From the NCBI GenBank assembly GCA_039030125.1, contig JBCCEV010000009.1, forward strand, positions 1 through 44,742: a stretch of DNA of 44,742 nt, given 5' to 3'. Origin of the DNA: JBCCEV01 sp039030125 (lineage in GTDB: Bacteria; Pseudomonadota; Gammaproteobacteria; Ga0077536). The notes beneath the pieces are model-generated. The model had not been told where the DNA came from. It saw only the letters and a program-made list of their open reading frames with translations, and made no database searches. Shown here in pieces: positions 43,828 to 44,742 of this stretch. Position numbers and translations under genes: made by a program. Position 1 is the stretch's first letter; each line of letters begins with the position of its first letter.

Positions 43828-44255
43828 CGGTCGGCCAACAGTGCGGCAGGAACATTATCCAAAGCAACGCTGCCGCTAAGGATCCTGGATTTCAAAGCGT
43901 CGGCGTCGGGGGCGAACTGCTGCATAAAAAATACCCCTAGACCGCGGCGCAGCGGGTAATGCGGATCATTGGTCGGGCAGCGTGCCACCATCCGCACCCA
44001 CATCCAAGCGCAGCCCATTAGCCCGACCAGTCTCAGATAGTCGTAAGCCGCGGCTTCGGCGCCGGCCTCATCCTCGCGGTTGTCGAGCAGATGTTCACTG
44101 CACTGACAAAACCGCGTGAAAATTTGACGCAATGTTTGCGTCAGTGCGAACAGCGTGTTCTCTTTCTCCCAGTTGGTGAGTTCGAACTCGACTTTCGCGC
44201 GGACCTGGCGGTAACGCTTGCCGTTATCGCGCAACAGCTTGGGTGCAAAGAAATG
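43824..44255 (-). pseudogene. Acyl-CoA dehydrogenase C-terminal fragment, cut at the contig junction
   Basis: About 144 codons in frame, from a His codon at 44,255 (HFFAPKLL) to the stop at 43824. The segment RAKVEFELTNWEKENTLF and the end NDPHYPLRRGLGVFFMQQFAPDADALKSR look like the C-terminal helical domain of a large acyl-CoA dehydrogenase. The N-terminal flavin and substrate domains (several hundred residues) are missing: a TAG stop and a switch to AT-rich DNA follow immediately upstream. It is either a truncated gene or an assembly break. Normal coupling to the Nudix gene shows the 3' part is in its native place. Confidence 0.72.
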
Positions 44256-44346
44256 CTATGTAAAGATATCTTGTTATTTGGATAGAGAATGAATTTTTTT
44301 TATTTTGCAAAAAAAGTGGGGGCCCCCTGGTGGCGCGGGCCCTGCG

Positions 44347-44394
44347 GTATATGAACAAATTTCTTCCATTTATGGAAGAAATTTGTTCCTATAC
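44347..44394. repeat. Long near-perfect hairpin
   Basis: A perfect 16-base inverted repeat (44353-44368 with 44373-44388, loop TTTA) continues, after one mismatch, for five more pairs (44347-44351 with 44390-44394). It is too long and AT-rich for an ordinary terminator and may be an element end or a cruciform. Confidence 0.75.
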
Positions 44395-44425
44395 TGTGAT
44401 ATCCAACGTTGTATTCCGCAGCTTT

Positions 44426-44740
44426 TTACGCCATGGTTGCGATTCGTAGTAACTTTTTGAACTGTGATCTTGATATACCATGAAAAGCATTTACACAGTG
44501 AAACGTATTATAGTCCAAGGTAATTGCGATAGTTTCATCTAGAGGAATGGAGGTAAGTAAGCTGCATACATGGAAACTGTAGATCGTGAAATTGTTTTTT
44601 CTTAAACTCGTTAATTTCTTTGAAGAAGTTGACAGCATTTTTTAAGCAATTTTTAAGAAATCGTTATTAGCAAGTGGTGATAACACGCTGGCCAGCTCAT
44701 AAGCAAGTTTGTAGTTGTAAGAGTTACTACCCAAGCGTAA
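44426..44740 (-). pseudogene. Broken reverse-transcriptase fragment resembling Penelope-like retroelements
   Basis: Read on the minus strand, one frame gives SYNYKLAYELASVLSPLANN and then a stop; another gives NNFTIYSFHVCSLLTSIPL followed by DETI, and later GISRSQFKKLLRIAT. These match, in order, the conserved blocks of Penelope-type reverse transcriptases: YNLAKxLxxLLxPL, the motif A block FDVxSLFTNIPLxETI, and ISxxxLxxLLxxAT. The catalytic Asp of motif A is His, and a frameshift in an A-run separates the parts, so it is inactive. These elements are eukaryotic. The call rests on motif recognition without a database search. Confidence 0.55.
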
Positions 44741-44742
44741 CA

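Larger units (their letters stand above)
44256..44742. other. AT-rich terminal segment unlike the rest of the window
   Basis: From about 44,256 G+C drops to roughly 30-40% (28% by count for 44,581-44,640), apart from a short GC-rich patch with GGGGGCCCCC at 44,318-44,327. No bacterial gene is seen; it holds a hairpin and a broken retroelement-like frame, listed separately. Confidence 0.8.

Noticed and set aside
44426..44638. An ordinary bacterial small protein on the minus strand
   Set aside because: Composition, lack of a ribosome site and similarity to broken reverse-transcriptase blocks argue for a retroelement remnant.
1..44742. CRISPR array, tRNA, rRNA or bacterial insertion sequence
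   Set aside because: No regularly spaced repeats, cloverleaf-like gaps, rRNA motifs or bacterial transposase were found; the gaps before 44 kb are all under about 160 bases.

Overview
The window looks like one end of a contig from a Pseudomonadota bacterium, most likely a gammaproteobacterium. This rests on gene content rather than a marker gene: family III CoA-transferases, acyl-CoA ligases, an EAL-HDOD protein, a PEP-CTERM-type surface protein, PQQ alcohol dehydrogenase and a pseudaminic acid locus, all in moderately GC-rich, densely packed DNA. Short intergenic gaps, many 4-base ATGA overlaps and several TTG starts with strong Shine-Dalgarno sequences support bacterial coding up to about 44,250. 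I see no rRNA, tRNA, CRISPR array or bacterial insertion sequence.

Left part (1-12.8 kb): CoA-thioester and small-molecule catabolism. In order: an alpha-methylacyl-CoA racemase-like CoA-transferase (5' end cut by the window), an HtrA-like protein whose whole catalytic triad is replaced, an acyl-CoA carboxylase carboxyltransferase subunit, a second CaiB/BaiF CoA-transferase, a sirtuin, an SDR dehydrogenase, an ACMSD-like amidohydrolase, a luciferase-like monooxygenase (LLM) and a fused HyuA-HyuB hydantoinase/oxoprolinase.

Middle part (12.9-25.0 kb): a soluble Ser/Thr kinase with a degenerate receiver domain leads directly into a tightly packed cluster with all six pseudaminic acid functions (PseB, PseC, PseF, PseG, a PseH-like GNAT, PseI). 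A formyltransferase-like protein and a PIG-L-type deacetylase are inserted among them, which suggests a non-standard N-acyl pattern on the nonulosonic acid. A B12-binding radical SAM enzyme, a Wzx-type flippase and an unassigned surface-glycan protein follow. Parts of this island are visibly more AT-rich than its surroundings.

Right part (25.1-44.2 kb): aldehyde, alcohol and acyl-CoA metabolism. A tungsten/molybdenum aldehyde oxidoreductase operon (four-cluster ferredoxin, AOR, MoaD-like protein) lies opposite a small unknown protein and a rhodanese. A PQQ alcohol dehydrogenase / acyl-CoA ligase / GST operon, an enoyl-CoA hydratase / thiolase-like pair, a second acyl-CoA ligase, a second LLM protein and a Nudix hydrolase follow. 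Together they could carry an alcohol through aldehyde and acid to an acyl-CoA and on to beta-oxidation-type steps; this is inference from co-location.

Right end (about 44,250-44,742): an acyl-CoA dehydrogenase gene is cut and the sequence switches abruptly to AT-rich DNA. A perfect 16-bp hairpin lies there, as does a broken reading frame resembling the reverse transcriptase of eukaryotic Penelope-like retroelements. This is either an assembly chimera with host DNA or, less likely, a real insertion.
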